From: Gnetum montanum
Taxonomy: Eukaryota; Streptophyta; Gnetopsida; Gnetales; Gnetaceae
Length of the DNA: 64,000 bases
NCBI GenBank assembly: GCA_015680685.1
Contig: MNCI01004505.1
Location: 559,571 to 623,570, forward strand
Direction of reading: 5' to 3'
Made by a program: the position numbers and the translations under genes. Shown here piece after piece: positions 1 through 10,589 of this stretch (position 1 is the first letter of the stretch; every line of letters starts with the position of its first letter). The notes beneath the pieces were generated by a model. That model was not told the origin of the DNA, ran no database searches, and saw only the letters and a program-made list of their open reading frames with translations.

Positions 1-260
1 TTTCCTCTTAGCTTAGATTTAGTTAAATATTCTTTTCCATTGCCTTCAGGAGTAGCATAGACTAAGAACACATCATACACCTCATCTAGACTAAACCATA
101 CGTGACATATGCAAAACTAGTCTAGATGGGAAGACAGCGAACTGCGACCTAAGGCTAACTATCTAGGTGCCACAACTAGTCCATCTGCGGAGTTCGACCG
201 GATCGCGCGTGCGACGCTCGTTTCGTATGGTTGAGTGTAGGGGTACCTCGCCACTCATCA
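1..260 (+). mobile_element. 3' portion of a Ty3/gypsy LTR (copy H), cut by the window start
   Basis: The block matches the 3' part of the LTRs of elements A and B: the 'cacatcatacacctca' stretch, 'gggaagacagcgaactgcga', the 'gttcgaccggatcg' segment, and the terminus 'ggggtacctcgccactcatca'. It ends TCATCA at 260. No tRNA-Asp primer site follows (next bases gtgac), so this is a 3' LTR or a solo LTR; gtgac would be its target duplication if the left end, outside the window, is preceded by the same five bases. It keeps many more CpG dinucleotides than the other copies, which suggests a younger or less decayed insertion. Confidence 0.85.
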
Positions 261-2029
261 GTGACCTATCAATGTCAGTTTCAATACTCAAAATAGTGAT
301 TTCAATAGTTTCTAAGACAACTTTAGTAGTTTTAAAGCTATGAATTTTTCTGTGTAGGTGACACTAATGTTGATGTCAATATCATCATGGTTATGTCAAC
401 ATTATCCCAAATGCTTGGGATTGATGTTTGACATATTCTTGTGCCTTTGTAGGCACCTCAGCACTTTTGGGCATCATTCCAACACATTTTGGTATCAACC
501 TCAACATCCCAAAGCTTTCCAATGTCAACTTAGCAAATGTGAAAAAATTTCTCTAAGTACCACTAACATGGATGTTGATGTTAGCATCAACACTTATAGG
601 ACCCACACCTTGACTTCCATGTTCATCTTTCTCAACATCTGATAATGTTTCCTTGCCTCCCATGTCTTTCGACCTCATCTTGGTAGTGTTCAACTTCAAT
701 TCAAGAGTCAAACAGGCCTTTAGAAACTTGGAATGACAACTTGCATAAAATTGTCAAATTTTGTCTAAGTATGGTAAAGTTAATGACAACATCACCATCA
801 TAAATACCACTAATGTGTCATCATCTACCTTCACCTTGATGTTTGATAACATTCGTTGATCTCATGAGCATCTCGATAGCATCTCGACATTATTCGACAT
901 TAGTTTGAGCATCAAACAAAACTTTGGAAGGTTGGAATTAACACTTAGAAAAATTTATCAAAATTCAACTAAGTGCTAATGACTTTTATGTTGATGTCAA
1001 TGTAAGCAACATCCTTTTAGGTTGTTGGACTTTTTGAGTTCAAAGATCAAACTTGTCTTTCTTGAACTTAGGATCAACTTTGGAAAAGTAACACTTAACT
1101 CCAAGATCAAATTTGACTATCATGAGTTAGAATTGGAAATTATATGCCTATAAATATGAGTTCAAAACATAAATTCAAGGGTGGTTTCTTGAGATCTTGA
1201 TCATATTTTTTGAGATTTTGATAGATAACATACACGTGCAATAGACCTTCTAGTATCACTAGCATGCTCGCTTGTCATACTACACCTCTAGGACTAGCAT
1301 CAACATGAGTTAGACATCACTTAACATTCATCAATCTTGGTTCTAGAGGTAGAGTTTTTTAGCCTCAACCATCACCTTCAAAAGATAGAATTTTTCAAGC
1401 TCCAAATGCAGCATTAAGACACTTAATCAAAACAACCCTATTTTCACTCCAAACTAATTTTGGATTATTCCAATGACTTCTCCATTCATCTATGTATCTC
1501 CTAGAGGTTTGAAATCCTCCATCAAACTCATATTTTGCTCTTGAATTGATCTAATATTATCATTTTTTCTATATTTACATTCTTGCAAACCCTTGTAGTT
1601 TGACCCTCCTTAGGAGGCAAAACACTTTGTTTTTAGCAAATAAAGCATTTTTATTTGTTGGGAGGGGAACTTAAACCTTGTCCTCCACATCATAGCTCTC
1701 ATATTATACTATTTTATGTCATTTTATTCATGTTTTTACACTTATTTGTTATTTCATCACTCTTAGTCTAGTTAATTTTTCAACATTTTATACTTAGTCA
1801 TTTTTTCAACTATAAATAAATAGCCATTTTTCAACATTTCAACCATATGTTTTTATAATTGTCCTACCATTTCTAGTTCACATGTAGTAGGCCAATTCTA
1901 TATTTGATTGGAGATTCATGTCCCATCATGTCATTATCATTGACTTAGTAAAGGCTACATCAAGTTAAAGATCATTTGTGGCTGGAAATTGAGTACTCTA
2001 GCACTTAGTTCCTAGAGGTGTCCTTGTGC
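261..2029. other. No recognisable gene; AT-rich sequence
   Basis: No open frame here resembles a protein I know. The first 700 bases repeat loosely the words 'gatgttgatgt' and 'agcatcaac', a low-complexity drift rather than a clean tandem array. A TATA-like 'cctataaatatg' near 1149 and a purine tract 'gggagggga' near 1660 could be LTR debris, but I could not pair any ends. Confidence 0.4.
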
Positions 2030-3960
2030 AGTTAGGAAGAATAATTTTATAGGAACAAGAGCATGTGTTGGTTTTTCATCTTGCATGTCATATTTCTCAA
2101 CTATTGAATTTACATATTTGGTTTGATAGATATTCAAACCATCCTAAGCTTAATCAACTTGAATACTAAGAAAATTCTTCAATTCTGAAGTATTTCAGCT
2201 CAAATTCATTCTTTATATCAAATTTGGATTCTTTCACTAATTTCTTAGAACTAGATGTAAATACCAAGTCATCAATGATAAAGATAGCTCCCTAATGTTT
2301 ATAGTAAAGTTTGGGTTAAAAAATGCAAGCTTTGTAAATTTTTTCAGTAAGAATTCATTAATTTGGTGGAATCCTACTTTAGATGCTTGTTTCAATTCAT
2401 AAAGTGCTCTATTCAATTTGCATATCTTGTCATCTTTACCTTGTTTAACAAATCTTTTAGGCTAATACATATAAAATTTGTCATTCAATATTCCATTTAG
2501 GAAGGCTAAATTAACATTGATTTAATGTAGTCTCAATTGATGATGGACAACAATAGAAAGAATCAATTAAATAGTTTCAAACTTAGCTGTTAGTACAAAC
2601 ATCTATTCATAATCAATACGTTTCTTTTCTTTGAAGATCCTTGCTACTAACCTTGCTTTCTAAGTAATTATATCACCTTTCTCCTTATACTTAGTCTAGA
2701 ACTATTTGCAACGAAGAATTTTCTTACATTTACACTTACATACTAGCCCCTATGTGTTGTTCTTTGTAATTGCATTGTGTGTGTGTATTTGTTTATTGCA
2801 TCTTTGCACATTTTGATCTTCATGGTTTCTTACACATTAGATGCTTTACATGATAATGTTAAGTATGCTACATTAGAAATTACTAGATGTTTGATGATCT
2901 TTTTGAGCTCATAGGCTTGGATTATAAGGTTTTGATTTTTGAGATTTTTTTAGAAATATCAACAATTCCAAACTTTAATTTATCAAAGATTGCATTTCTC
3001 AATATGTTCTATTTACAATAAATATGATCATAATATGTATACCCATTTATCTTTCCATTATAATCAAGAAAAATAACATTCTCCATCTATTATCTAGCTT
3101 GTCTAAAATTGCTTAGGTTATTTGACATAATGATCTTTATCTTCATATTGTTATCCCATTTATGACAAGATAGATGTTAAGGCAAGTGAAAGATTTGATG
3201 AAGACACACTATAGTTAGTTGTCTACCTTATGTCATAGTTCTTGAACTTTTATTTTTACCATATCTCTAGGTGGCATGTGTCTTAGCATAAACCTTGGAA
3301 TCAAACCTATGACTTATAGACTGCAAACTACATGCTCTAACCAAGTCAAAAAATGCCTTCCTAACATAAATTGACGTAACAATGACATCCAAATATTTTC
3401 ATATGAGATACATTATGTCCTTTTCTATAAAGTAACTCATAAGGTAATTTGTCTTTGTTAATGGTTTATATCAACCTATTTATATAAAAGGTGGTCATGT
3501 GCATTGCTTGATTTCAATATTTATATGATAAAGATGTTGCTTGATTTCAATATTCATTTGATAAAGATGCATGGTTGAGTAGACACCTAGCCATATCTAG
3601 TAGTCATGTTCTTCCTTTTGGTTATGCCATTACTTTGGGATGAATATCCACACGTACATTGTTGCATAATACCTTTGTCTTTGTAATATTTGTCAAATTC
3701 ACTATTGATAAATGCTTCTCCATGATCAAATGTGATTACATTAATTTTTGAATTTAGTCTATTCTTAATTAATTTATGGAATGACCTAAGTACACTAAAT
3801 GCTTTATCCATGGTCTTCAAATGGTTAAGTCCATGTATACCAAGAATAATCACTAGGTATCACCATAATGTATTTTGCATCACCTTCTGCATTAGTAGGC
3901 ATAAGACCAAGCAAATCCATATGAAGTAACTCAAGACGTTTTTTCTTTTCTTAGCATGTG
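2030..3960 (-). pseudogene. Decayed Ty1/copia pol fragment (integrase and reverse transcriptase)
   Basis: Reading the minus strand from about 3950 down, an integrase core is visible: LLHMDLLGLM carries the first catalytic Asp, and SKINVITFDHGEAFINSEFD the second. The third acidic position sits in SNGITKRKN, where families normally have ERKN, so the catalytic Glu appears replaced by Lys. Further down (about 2160-2720) the copia RT signature follows in several frames: LVARIFKEKKRIDYE, NLAFLNGILNDKFYM, LNRALYELKQAS and a catalytic box reading IDDLVF where YVDDLVF is usual. Many stops and shifts interrupt it. No LTRs could be assigned. It would have encoded the polyprotein of a copia retrotransposon; it is now non-functional. 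Confidence 0.75.
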
Positions 3961-3977
3961 AGAGTTGTGAAGAGAGG

Positions 3978-4412
3978 ATGTTTGCTTACCTTTTAAGGAA
4001 AGAACCGGGAATCAGCTGGATTAATGTTGGCAAGAGAGTACATATTTTCCGTGCAGAAGATCAGTGGCATCCAGAGAGAGTTAAGATTTATGAAATGCTG
4101 CACAAATTGACCCGTTTGATGAAGGAATCTGGTTATGTGCCCGATACCAGATTTGTGCTGCATGATATCGATGATGAGCACAAGGAAAATGTGATAAAAT
4201 AGCATAGTGAAAAGATTGCTCTGGCTTATGCACTTATGGCTACTTGTGACAGGTCGCCTGTTAGAATATTCATGAACCTCCGTGTGTGTGGTGATGGCTG
4301 CGCAGCCATTAAAATCATTTTTAAAATTGTTGACAGAAAGATCATTCTTAAGGATCCCAACCGGTTCCATCATTTTGAACATGGGGTATGCTCATGTGGA
4401 GATTACGGGTGA
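3978..4412 (+). pseudogene. C-terminal E/DYW-domain fragment of a PLS-class PPR protein
   Basis: One frame reads KEPGISWINVGKRVHIF, then ESGYVPDTRFVLHDID, then an in-frame TAG at 4200-4202, then HSEKIALAYAL, FMNLRVCGDG, DPNRFHHFEHGVCSCGDYG and TGA at 4410. This is the E/E+ and DYW cytidine-deaminase tail of organellar RNA-editing PPR proteins. The HxE motif (HSE) is present. The family CxxCH zinc site is broken: CGDCH is expected and CGDGC is seen. The terminal W of DYW is G. The stop replaces the Tyr that usually precedes HSE. No PPR repeats lie upstream, where the sequence turns into copia debris, so this is a truncated copy. Family assignment is firm; loss of function follows from the stop and the missing zinc ligands. 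Confidence 0.85.
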
Positions 4413-4882
4413 TTCTAGCTAAACATCATCTTCTGGCTAATTACAAGTTACCAAACATTAGAAATGTAATATATCCTGATCATTCAGGAGATTATAATCC
4501 TGTATTTTAATGAATCAATTGTTTAACTCCAATTATAGTCAGAGATTCGCGGAAACTTTAAATTAGCTTTCAGGGATTGTTTTATCATAACATAGCAGAG
4601 CATTGTTTATGGGTTTCAGCTGTGATGCCTCTGGAAAATAGTTTAAAAAATCACTATTATTTTTTCAATCCTCTGTGTACAATTTTTGTCTGTTCCAACA
4701 GTGGGTATGGGATAACTGATCTACTTTTCGATTATATGGGAAACATAGACATTGTTTTCAAAGCTGTCTTTCTTTATTCATATTTTCTATCTCTAAACCT
4801 AAGGTTCACTTTTTCAGAAATATTCATGGTGATGGTAGGGCACCGTGCTATCTTCTCCATTCACTGCCATGATTTCCAACTT
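4413..4882. other. Downstream flank of the PPR remnant; no gene seen
   Basis: AT-rich sequence with possible polyadenylation-type words (aatgtaatat, tattttaatgaa) just after the DYW stop, so it may be former 3' UTR of the PPR gene. The open frame at 4577-4933 has no recognisable composition or motif. Confidence 0.4.
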
Positions 4883-5114
4883 CCCATCTCTTATAATTGT
4901 TTTCCATTTATGCTTTCTTGCATAAGCCTTTGAATTTTGCCATTTTGAGGACCCTTGGCAGAACAAAGCATAAGCCTTTTAATTTTGCCATTCCCATCTC
5001 TTATAATTGTTTTCCATTTATGAAGCCTTTGAATTTTGCCATTTTGAGGACCCTTGGCAGAACAAAGCATAAGCCTTTTAATTTTGCCATTCTGAGGACC
5101 CTTGGCAGAACAGC
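4883..5114 (+). repeat. Tandem repeat, 110-bp unit, about 2.1 copies, with inner sub-repeats
   Basis: The segment starting 'cccatctcttataattg' at 4883 recurs at 4993, a period of 110 bp. Each unit contains two related sub-blocks of 'aagccttt(g/t)aattttgcc' and 'gaggacccttggcagaacaa', so the structure is a higher-order repeat. The final copy is partial and ends about 5114. Confidence 0.85.
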
Positions 5115-5288
5115 ATTGGTTAACATATTTTTTGTGTGGTAGTCAAATGGTTTCTTTTGTCCTCTTAAACAGACTCTGTAGAGGATTATTTTAAGTTGTT
5201 GGATGATACCCAAAAATTGTGGTAACGAGCTTGTGAGCTTGTGCATAAGCAAAATTTGATAGCTATCAAGATTTAGATGTTCATGGCA

Positions 5289-5665
5289 GATTTAGAATTT
5301 TAGATTATGAGTTGAACCAGAATGCTTTTTCATGGCCAGGCTGCTCACCTGAAACCAATTGTCCTTTTTCAGACTTGGGCTTGGGACCAGCCTTGGTGGA
5401 GTTAAAAAATTTAAAATTATACTTAGACTATCTATGATGTTCCCTGCCTCCATATAGCAGACAATATCCCTCAATCGTCCAATAAATAAGTCCATCATTA
5501 GAAAACCTCCATGGTTCAGCAACGATTAAAAGCCCTTCATGATGAGACCCAGTCCATCAAAAAAATTATCACATTCAATACACCTCATGATCTTGATTAG
5601 AAAATCCTTCATGATTCAATAATTAACTCCATATCAAAACTTAAAATGGTTTCTCCATCAATAAT
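5289..5665 (+). repeat. Direct repeat, decayed copy of 8244-8620
   Basis: Shares long matching stretches with 8244-8620, including 'ggccaggctgctcacctgaa', 'gcttgggaccagccttgg', 'cagacaatatccctcaat' and 'gattcagcaacgattaga' (with substitutions). Differences are mostly CG to TG or CA changes in this copy, which suggests it is the older or more methylated one. The 8244 copy lies just 3' of the Med26-like gene, so this is probably a duplicated 3' flank. Confidence 0.85.
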
Positions 5666-6179
5666 GCTGCACAGAAGGTAAATAAACATTACTGTGACAG
5701 TAAAATTGATAGCCCTTGTCAAATTATGGTGGAATAGGATATCCAAGAAATCTCTGAATCATGACTAAATTGTTGCCCACTATTGGAACCATTGTTCATT
5801 TAATGGTTGGCAGTCTCTAGGGGTAAGATTTCTATCAGAAAGAACTTGAAAAGAAATATCCTATATCATATATATTTTTTATATTGAAATTTAAGCCAAT
5901 CTCATCACCAGTCTTGGACATAATTAAGTGTCTAAATTGTTAATTCAATATCATGAACATGGACCTGACAAGGATATTCGGTGGGTTCATTTTCATGCTG
6001 AACTATACTACACTGTTTATGTTGTGACCTTGAGTGTATAAACAGGTAAAGGCTGAACATGTTCTTTGATAAACTTGAACATTCTTTTCAAACTTGGGCT
6101 CTGATTATGAGATGAATGCTTTTGTGAAAAGAATGGATTGACCTTTCTTGCCATCCTTCAAGGGAAAGATGATCTGTAA
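5666..6179. other. No feature recognised
   Basis: AT-rich stretch between the repeat copy and the pararetroviral relic; no coding motif, terminal repeat or tandem array was found. Confidence 0.35.
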
Positions 6180-7135
6180 CATAGATAGAGACAGAATTCT
6201 GTTAAGTGTGCGCTAATGAATTTTAGAACCTGCAATATGCTCCGGGACATAATCAAAATTAACAAGCCATAAATGCTCATTGAATTAATCTAGTACAACC
6301 CAATGCTTTAGAGGGCTTAACATTCAAATATGATTTGAAATTTTTCAGATATGATCAAATGATAAATTTCTCATTTTGGACAAAGAACTTAAAAGTATGA
6401 ATGAATTTGACAATTGCTAACAATTCCTAATATGTAGAATGATAATTCCTTTGAGCTTGATTGAACCAAAAAGCATATTTGCAAAGATGTTCTTGGTTGT
6501 ACTAATCTTTTTCCTTCAATATTCTTACCCAATAGTCATTAGAGGCATCTGTTTCAATTGTTAACATGTACTTGGACTTTCAAATTGTGGCAGTTGATAA
6601 CACTTGTCTTTACTTTTAATAATAGCTTGAGTACAACCTTCTATCCATGGTTGAACATTTTTTTTCAAATGTTTATTAAGCAATCCTCTATCAGCTGTAA
6701 TCATAGCATAAAATTCAACAATGTAGTTGATACAACATAAAAATCTTTGCAATTAATTTTTTTCCTTTGGCTCATTAAAAAAGCACTGAATTTTCTCTAA
6801 AATATGTGGTTGGAGAACAATATGGTCACCTTTAATACATATTTGAAGGAATTTTACTTCTTTAACAACAATCTTCAATTTGGTTTGTGGCAAAACTAGA
6901 CCATTTTCTTTGACAACTTGATACAATTTTTCAAAATGTTGAAAACGATGTATCAAATCATTACTATAAATATCATCTATGTAAACAATAAGGAAATCTT
7001 TGTAGAACAGTGCCATATCCATGATATTTTGAAAAGTAGACCATGTGGTTCTAAGATCAAATGGTAAAACTTTCCCCAAATATAGTTCACTTGGATAAAA
7101 TGTTGGCATATTTGTGTTTTTAAATGATTTGTAAT

Positions 7136-7154
7136 TATGTGTTGAGCTATTCAA
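7136..7154 (+). repeat. Left target-site duplication of the SINE
   Basis: 'tatgtgttgagctattcaa'; matches 7352-7370 with one change (a/t). Confidence 0.8.
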
Positions 7155-7351
7155 AAAGATCATCACTTAGAGCCATAATGCTCATCTTGCTAAGCCGAGT
7201 CCCAAGAGGGTTGGTAGATGAGTGAGCTGGGTCTCAAGAGGGTTGGTAGATGAGTGAAAGTTTAACCTCTTCAAGTGGCTATGCCAAGGCTCGAATCGAG
7301 GTCTTTGACTTGAGAAACAAGCACCTTACCATTACTCCAAATGACAATCTC
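7155..7351 (-). mobile_element. tRNA-derived SINE with 19-bp target duplication
   Basis: The 197-bp insert is flanked by a 19-bp direct repeat (7136-7154 and 7352-7370, one mismatch), inside the pararetroviral RT. On the minus strand its head has RNA polymerase III promoter-like boxes: an A-box-like TGGAGTAATGG (7339-7329) and a B-box GATTCGAGCC (7297-7288), spaced as in tRNA genes. The body contains a 32-bp direct duplication. It ends in a short T run rather than poly(A). A long target duplication is typical of LINE-driven integration. The family is not identified. Confidence 0.7.
7197..7257 (+). repeat. Two-copy 32-bp direct repeat in the SINE body
   Basis: Two units sharing 'caagagggttggtagatgag', offset by 32 bp. 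Probably a body duplication within this SINE or its family. Confidence 0.8.
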
Positions 7352-7370
7352 TATGTGTTGAGCTTTTCAA
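7352..7370 (+). repeat. Right target-site duplication of the SINE
   Basis: 'tatgtgttgagcttttcaa'; partner of 7136-7154. Confidence 0.8.
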
Positions 7371-7650
7371 TATAAAAAATTTAAAACATCAAAATTGCAT
7401 GTGCAAGTTCCAAAATCCAAGGATGAATTTATCTTCGGAGTATAGAAAATACACATTTACCCAAGTGTTATGAATTGAAATGGGATTAATTTTATTATCT
7501 CTTAGATCTGAAGGACATTTCATATCAATTCCATTTCAATCATCATCTTTACTACCATGCTAATATATCTCAATATAACCAATTGGTATAAAACCTCAAA
7601 TGTAAATAAGAAGCTCTAATTAATAAATTATACTTAATTGAGGATTGATT

Positions 7651-8243
7651 ACTTATGAATAAAATCTTTTTTATTGTTGTATGAGGGGCTGCTTCCATTT
7701 GTGCCATTTCAGGGAAGATAGAGAGTAGCCGTTTTTATAAAAGAATCAACAACAATTACTATGTTAAAGAGCCTAAGCAAGCACCAAACTGGTAGGGTGT
7801 CTATTTTGATAATATAATTAAATGATAGTAAGCTAGTGGTCTTCGGTGGTGATGTAATTATATGATAGTAAGTTATCCTTAACTGCATGCAGAAATGAGT
7901 TTGACAATACTTGAAAAGATGATTCCACATAATTGCATTGACTGTTTTAAGTATCATCAATGTGAAAAGAGATCTAAGGTTTGGTTAGAAGTTTACGTAG
8001 CATTTGACCATATTTTCATGGTTCTGGATTTTTTAATTAAGAATTTATATCACATTCTATGTTATGTCAGCAGAAATTAATTATAATTTTGCATTATCTA
8101 GTTTGTTTCTATATCCTTATTTTGTTAAACAAGATTGCAAGTAGCCAAAGAGAGAAACAGAAGTAAGAGGTAAACAGAATATACTTGAAAAAAAGTGTTC
8201 TAAGATAATCTCAAGCAGCGTCAAGCTACCTGATTTGGACTTT
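7651..8243. other. No secure feature; possible integrase-like scrap
   Basis: A minus-strand frame (7709-7960) contains IVIVVDSFIKTA, which faintly recalls the 'VVDRFTK' box of gypsy integrases, but nothing else around it supports this. I assign no gene. Confidence 0.25.
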
Positions 8244-8620
8244 TCTTTTAATTGTAAGTTGAACCGGAATGTCTTTTCACGGCCAGGCTGCTCACCTGAA
8301 ACCGACCCTCCTCCTTTTTCAGCTGGGCTTGGGACCAGCCTTGGCAGAGTTAAAAAATTTAAAATTATATTTACAGACTATCTGCGCTGTTCCCCCGGCC
8401 TCCTCCGTATATCAGACAATATCCCTCAATTATCCAATAAATAACTCTATCGTTAGAAAACCTCCATGATTCAGCAACGATTAGACTCAGTCCATCAAAA
8501 TAATTTATCACTCAGATTCAGGACACCTCATGATCTTGATTAGAAAACCCTTCATGATTCAGTAATTAACTCCGTATCAAAACTTAAAATGCTTTCTCCA
8601 TATTCAAATAATTAACAGAA
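8244..8620 (+). repeat. Direct repeat, CpG-rich copy of 5289-5665
   Basis: See 5289-5665. This copy keeps more C/G and CpG sites and lies about 40 bp from the stop codon of the Med26-like gene, on its 3' side. Confidence 0.85.
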
Positions 8621-8661
8621 AATCACTTCACGGTCAGATGAGGCTTCGTGAAAATATATCG

Positions 8662-9281
8662 TTACCCTGCTTTGAACGAAGGAGGAAGACCGAAATTAAC
8701 TCTGGTGCAGGTACCTTTTCCGCCAATCTTACAGGGAATGCTTTGATATGGAATTAATTTAGAACGCCGCTGTTTCTTCTGTGCCTCAATATTTTCACAG
8801 CTTTCACGCATCCGCTTCCTTGAAGCCTCTAATTTCTGCCGAAGCCATGCTTCTTCACTGCCACTACAACTCATCTTAGTTTCATTCACCATCGTTTCCT
8901 TCTTTATCTCCTTAGTATCCGTTCTGTTCTGCTTAATAATAAACCTGATTTTCTTGCGGCCAAAGACACCTGAATCTCCTGGATTCTGCCCTTTTAGATC
9001 TTCATTTTCAGAATTTAAACAATCTTTGTAAACATCGGCTCCCTCAATTTTGGTAGCAGAAACCGAGAAACCCCAACCCCAACATTATTATTAGAAGAAA
9101 CTGCAAAATCAGAGTTACCATCACCGATTTTGTTTAAAATTTCTGCACGTCTCTTCATCAATTCCTCGGCGCAGTCCTCCGCAGAAATGATGATAGCATA
9201 CAGAATTGCATCAATTAAATCCACTCCCGTACCAGCAAAAATACGACGCCAACGATCGAAGAAGGAGGACGAGCTCGCCAT
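8662..9281 (-). pseudogene. Med26-like small gene, reading frame disrupted
   Basis: From an ATG at 9281 the minus strand encodes MASSSSFFDRWRRIFAG, then DLIDAILYAIIISAEDCAEE and LMKRRAEILNKI. This resembles the extreme N-terminus of plant Mediator subunit 26-type proteins (WR...F, AI..AA.DC..E...RR). That frame stops at 9015. A second frame, open from about 9090 to 8662, carries on with SATKIEGADVYKDC, a basic stretch, EEAWLRQKLEASRKRMRE and EAQKKQRR, which recalls the coiled, basic C-terminal part of the same family. The two frames meet in a T/G-rich run near 9070-9100, so a frameshift or an unrecognised short intron separates them. Joined length would be near 200 residues; the central TFIIS N-terminal (LW) domain expected in Med26 is absent. 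It is richer in CpG than its surroundings. Family call is tentative. Confidence 0.5.
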
Positions 9282-9480
9282 GAATGAATGCCCGCTGTTC
9301 TTCGAGCTCTGTCACCAATCTTCCTTCGCTCTCCCTCCCTCGCAATCTTTCGACAACCAATCTTCCTTCTCTCGCCCTCGCAGTTTTTCGAATTGTTCGA
9401 ATTGCTGTGCAGCTTTGCGGATTAGAGCCGCGAAAATTAAATAATTTGAAGTTCAGTTACGACAACTTTCTAAAATTTTA
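9282..9480 (-). promoter_or_regulatory. 5' flank / putative promoter-leader of the Med26-like gene
   Basis: CpG-rich, pyrimidine-rich sequence ('cttccttcgctctccctccc') immediately upstream of the ATG on the minus strand. Part of it (about 9315-9473) is copied in decayed form at 19991-20100. No clear TATA box was identified. Confidence 0.4.
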
Positions 9481-10391
9481 ACCCGCTGCTTTCTAAATTT
9501 TCTTGCAAGCAGCTGAACGTTTTGTATTTGTTATTTTTTCCTATTTGTTTCATCCTTCTGCAAATTTGTTTACGCTTATAGGGAAAAAATATGCTCTCTA
9601 CCATTTGATTTATTTACCTCAACACTCCATAAAATCATTCTTTGTCTTGGATTATCAACTGTATCTTTTTAAAGTATTTATACAAAGGAAATTCAAGGAG
9701 AAAATGTGGACTTTAAACTAATAAATAACTTAACTTCTAAAGTCATCATCTTAGGAAAATATCTTATGTCTATCTCTTCACTTTGAAGTCATCTAAAATT
9801 CTTCTTATCTATTTATTTATTTGCAAGACCAAGCCTCATAGAACACATCTATAAATAGTTGTTGGTTGGACAATAACAAGGTAGAGTTTCTTTTAGATAT
9901 TACAAGCTAGAATAGATTCCCTACTACATTTACTTTTAAGTGTTTCTTATCACTTTGTGATACTTATAGTAATGCATTAATCCCATTTGTAATTGTAGGA
10001 GTATTCAAGGCCACCATATTTATAGTATGAAGTTATGTTTATTAGTGCATGCAATGACTACAAGGTGGATCTTAAGTGTTTGAACCATTAGATCAAAAGA
10101 GAAAGTGCATCTTGGAAACTAACTGAAAGCTCAGAGAAAATTTGAGAGCAATCCTAAATGATGAATGGAATCATGGTTACGTTACAATTGGATTTGTATC
10201 ACACAACCAAGAATAAAGACATTCCAAATTGAGATTTCAACGAACAATTAGGCTCAATTCTTAATGATAATGACTAAATTAACATGACAAAAATTATATT
10301 CATCTTCTAATTTTTTATTATTTTTTAATGAAAAGTCATGTTCAGTAATATTAAAAAGTGGTAGTCTTGAGCCAACACATGAATTTCCAAA
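9481..10391. other. No feature recognised
   Basis: AT-rich spacer between the Med26-like locus and element A. Open frames here are short and show no family motif. Confidence 0.4.
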
Positions 10392-10419
10392 AATGGTGAT
10401 GAATCATGGTTTGTCAGGT

Positions 10420-10520
10420 GCTGATATTGAACCCTTGATATTGGCACATGCTGATATCAAACCCTTGATATTGGCACGTGCTGATATCAAACCCTTGATA
10501 TCGGACCCTCGATATTGGGA
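10420..10520 (+). repeat. U3 tandem units with GATATC/GATATT palindromes
   Basis: About three units of roughly 30 bp of the type 'gtgctgatatcaaaccctt' followed by 'gatattggcac', then further CGATATC words up to the TATA box. The 3' LTR of the same element has one unit fewer. The short palindromes could act as U3 regulatory sites (inference). Confidence 0.75.
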
Positions 10521-10581
10521 CGCGATATCGTAGCCTAGATAACGATATCAAATACACGATATCGTGGTTCCTGTGTAAGCC

Positions 10582-10589
10582 TATAAATA
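10582..10589 (+). promoter_or_regulatory. TATA box of the A 5' LTR
   Basis: TATAAATA in 'aagcctataaataccac'. The same word sits at the equivalent place in the A 3' LTR (18652), B LTRs (22974, 33309) and, inverted, the E LTR (60914). Confidence 0.65.

Larger units (their letters stand above)
6180..7650 (-). pseudogene. Endogenous caulimovirid-like (pararetrovirus) RT-RNase H relic
   Basis: On the minus strand, fragments of reverse transcriptase and RNase H lie in the pol order of plant pararetroviruses. A box around 6950-7030 reads FQNIMD...IVYIDDI (the YxDD active site as YIDD), then a QRFL segment near 6740 begins the RNase H connection, and ETDASND near 6560 supplies an RNase H Asp. The frame is broken by stops and shifts, and a SINE splits the RT between about 7155 and 7351. 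No coat, movement protein or viral intergenic region is visible. I assign it to Caulimoviridae rather than Ty3/gypsy because of the spacing and wording of the YIDD and QRFL blocks; a gypsy origin remains possible. It is an old, inert genomic copy. Confidence 0.65.

Noticed and set aside
358-642. 94-codon open frame near the left edge
   Set aside because: Composition is low-complexity and no motif is visible; it lies in repeats of gatgttgatg-like words.
7288-7351. Genuine tRNA gene on the minus strand
   Set aside because: A- and B-box-like words are present, but the arms do not fold into a convincing cloverleaf and the sequence is part of an insert with target duplication.
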